A stretch of DNA of 14,463 nt from Kangiella sp. (lineage in GTDB: Bacteria > Pseudomonadota > Gammaproteobacteria > Enterobacterales > Kangiellaceae), in assembly GCA_002733465.1 (NCBI GenBank), contig NVVT01000003.1, positions 3,628 through 18,090 of the forward strand, in the 5' to 3' direction. Numbering within the stretch: position 1 is the stretch's first letter; each line of letters opens with the position of its first letter. Below, piece by piece: positions 13,628-14,463 of this stretch. A program made the position numbers and the translations under genes. The notes below the pieces were generated by a model. It did no database searches. It was not told the origin of the DNA and saw only the letters and a program-made list of their open reading frames with translations.

Positions 13628-14463
13628 ATGAGCGGTTACAGCGCCATTTCAACAGTATTAACAGGTAAAATGTCGGCGGGTGAAATTGTCACCGTCAAAG
13701 GTTGGGTTAGAACAAAAAAAGACTCAAAAGCCGGTTTTTCATTTATCAACCTGCATGATGGCTCTTGCTTTGACGCTATTCAAATCATTGCCCCAAATGA
13801 TTTATCCAATTACCAAAGTGAAATCCTCAATGTAACTACCGGCGCATCTTTATCGGTTACCGGTAAACTTGTCGAATCCCAAGGGAAAGGTCAAAAATTT
13901 GAAATACAAGCTGAAGAAGTTGTTATTTATGGTTTAGTTGATGATCCCGCCAGTTACCCGATCCAACCAAAGCCCCATACGATGGAGTATCTGAGAACGG
14001 TTGCTCATCTTCGACCAAGAACCAATGCCATTGGCGCCGTCACTCGAGTCCGAAATTGCTTAGCGCAAGCGGTACATCGATATTTACATGGCGACGGTTT
14101 TAACTGGATCCATACACCAATTATCACCGCAAGCGATTGTGAAGGTGCCGGTGAAATGTTTAGAGTCAGTACCTTAGATCAAAATAACTTACCGTTAACC
14201 GAAAAAGGCGATGTTGATTATAGCCAAGACTTTTTTGGTAAAGAGTCATTTTTAACTGTATCTGGACAATTAAACGTTGAGTCATATTGTTTAGCAATGT
14301 CTAAAGTCTATACCTTTGGCCCTACATTTAGAGCTGAAAACTCCAATACGACTCGACATTTAGCCGAGTTTTGGATGGTAGAGCCTGAGATGGCTTTCGC
14401 GGATCTTAACGATAATGCTGATGTAGCTGAATCGATGATGAAATACATATTTAAAGCGGTTCT
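13628..14463 (+). CDS. asnS: AsnS, asparaginyl-tRNA synthetase (class IIb), 3' end outside window
   Basis: This enzyme charges tRNA-Asn with asparagine in the cytoplasm. I read 278 codons plus two bases from the ATG at 13628 to the window edge; E. coli AsnS has 466 residues, so the second part, including class II motif 3, is missing. Visible are the OB-fold anticodon-binding domain (VKGWVRTKKDSKAGFSFINLHDGSCFD at about 23-49), the linker with EYLRTVAHLRPRTNAIGAV (120-138), motif 1 around WIHTPIITASDCEGAGEMF (160-178), SFLTVSGQLNVESY (207-220), and motif 2 with YTFGPTFRAENSNTTRHLAEFWMVEPEM (Arg235, Glu237). Similarity to E. coli AsnS is high throughout. Residue 217 is Val where E. coli has Gly, next to the active-site strand. 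GAGG six bases upstream supports the start. A direct AsnS suggests tRNA-Asn need not be made by the indirect transamidation route. Confidence 0.97.
   Translation, partial: MSGYSAISTVLTGKMSAGEIVTVKGWVRTKKDSKAGFSFINLHDGSCFDAIQIIAPNDLSNYQSEILNVTTGASLSVTGKLVESQGKGQKFEIQAEEVVIYGLVDDPASYPIQPKPHTMEYLRTVAHLRPRTNAIGAVTRVRNCLAQAVHRYLHGDGFNWIHTPIITASDCEGAGEMFRVSTLDQNNLPLTEKGDVDYSQDFFGKESFLTVSGQLNVESYCLAMSKVYTFGPTFRAENSNTTRHLAEFWMVEPEMAFADLNDNADVAESMMKYIFKAV

Noticed and set aside
1..14463. Mobile element, CRISPR array or defence island
   Set aside because: No transposase, integrase, regularly spaced repeats or defence-type genes; all genes are of ordinary chromosomal families with similar base composition.

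Overview
This window is chromosomal DNA from an AT-rich gammaproteobacterium. The placement rests on close similarity of RelA, RlmD, BarA and AsnS to enterobacterial and pseudomonad proteins. It also rests on the gene order relA-rlmD read one way and barA read the other, which matches Escherichia coli. The low GC content, the POT-family peptide transporter and an XrtA/PEP-CTERM-type ATPase would fit a marine or aquatic lineage such as Alteromonadales or Kangiella-like bacteria, but the genus cannot be fixed from this sequence. All genes look like intact, ordinary chromosomal genes. I found no insertion sequence, prophage, CRISPR array, tRNA or rRNA.

Left part (1-7402), a regulatory block. On the minus strand are relA (ppGpp synthetase, cut by the left window edge) and, just upstream of it with a 2-nt gap, rlmD (23S rRNA m5U1939 methyltransferase). 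Divergent from rlmD is a plus-strand pair: a periplasmic protein resembling an ABC-type substrate-binding protein, then a BarA-type hybrid histidine kinase. In E. coli, barA lies directly opposite rlmD, so the binding-protein gene looks like an insertion into an old conserved locus. Because it is placed ahead of the kinase and no transporter genes are present, it is a candidate co-sensor for BarA.

Middle part (7428-12160). On the minus strand lie acuI/yhdH (acrylyl-CoA reductase-type MDR enzyme), a DUF4442 hot-dog thioesterase-like protein, and mtaB (tRNA methylthiotransferase). These are closely spaced, and acuI has a good sigma-70-like promoter. Divergent from acuI is a proton-coupled oligopeptide transporter (POT/PTR2 family) with its own promoter, ending in a strong hairpin terminator.

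Right part (12189-14463). An AAA ATPase of the XrtA/PEP-CTERM-associated (ExeA-like) type, with a coiled-coil tail, faces the transporter and shares its bidirectional terminator. It stands alone, without other exosortase or polysaccharide genes in view. A 428-bp gene-free gap with several inverted repeats separates it from asnS (asparaginyl-tRNA synthetase), which runs off the right edge.

The points most worth following are the binding protein paired with BarA, the orphan XrtA-type ATPase with a dyad in its leader, the MtaB enzyme in a gammaproteobacterial context, and the palindrome in the rlmD/binding-protein divergent promoter region.
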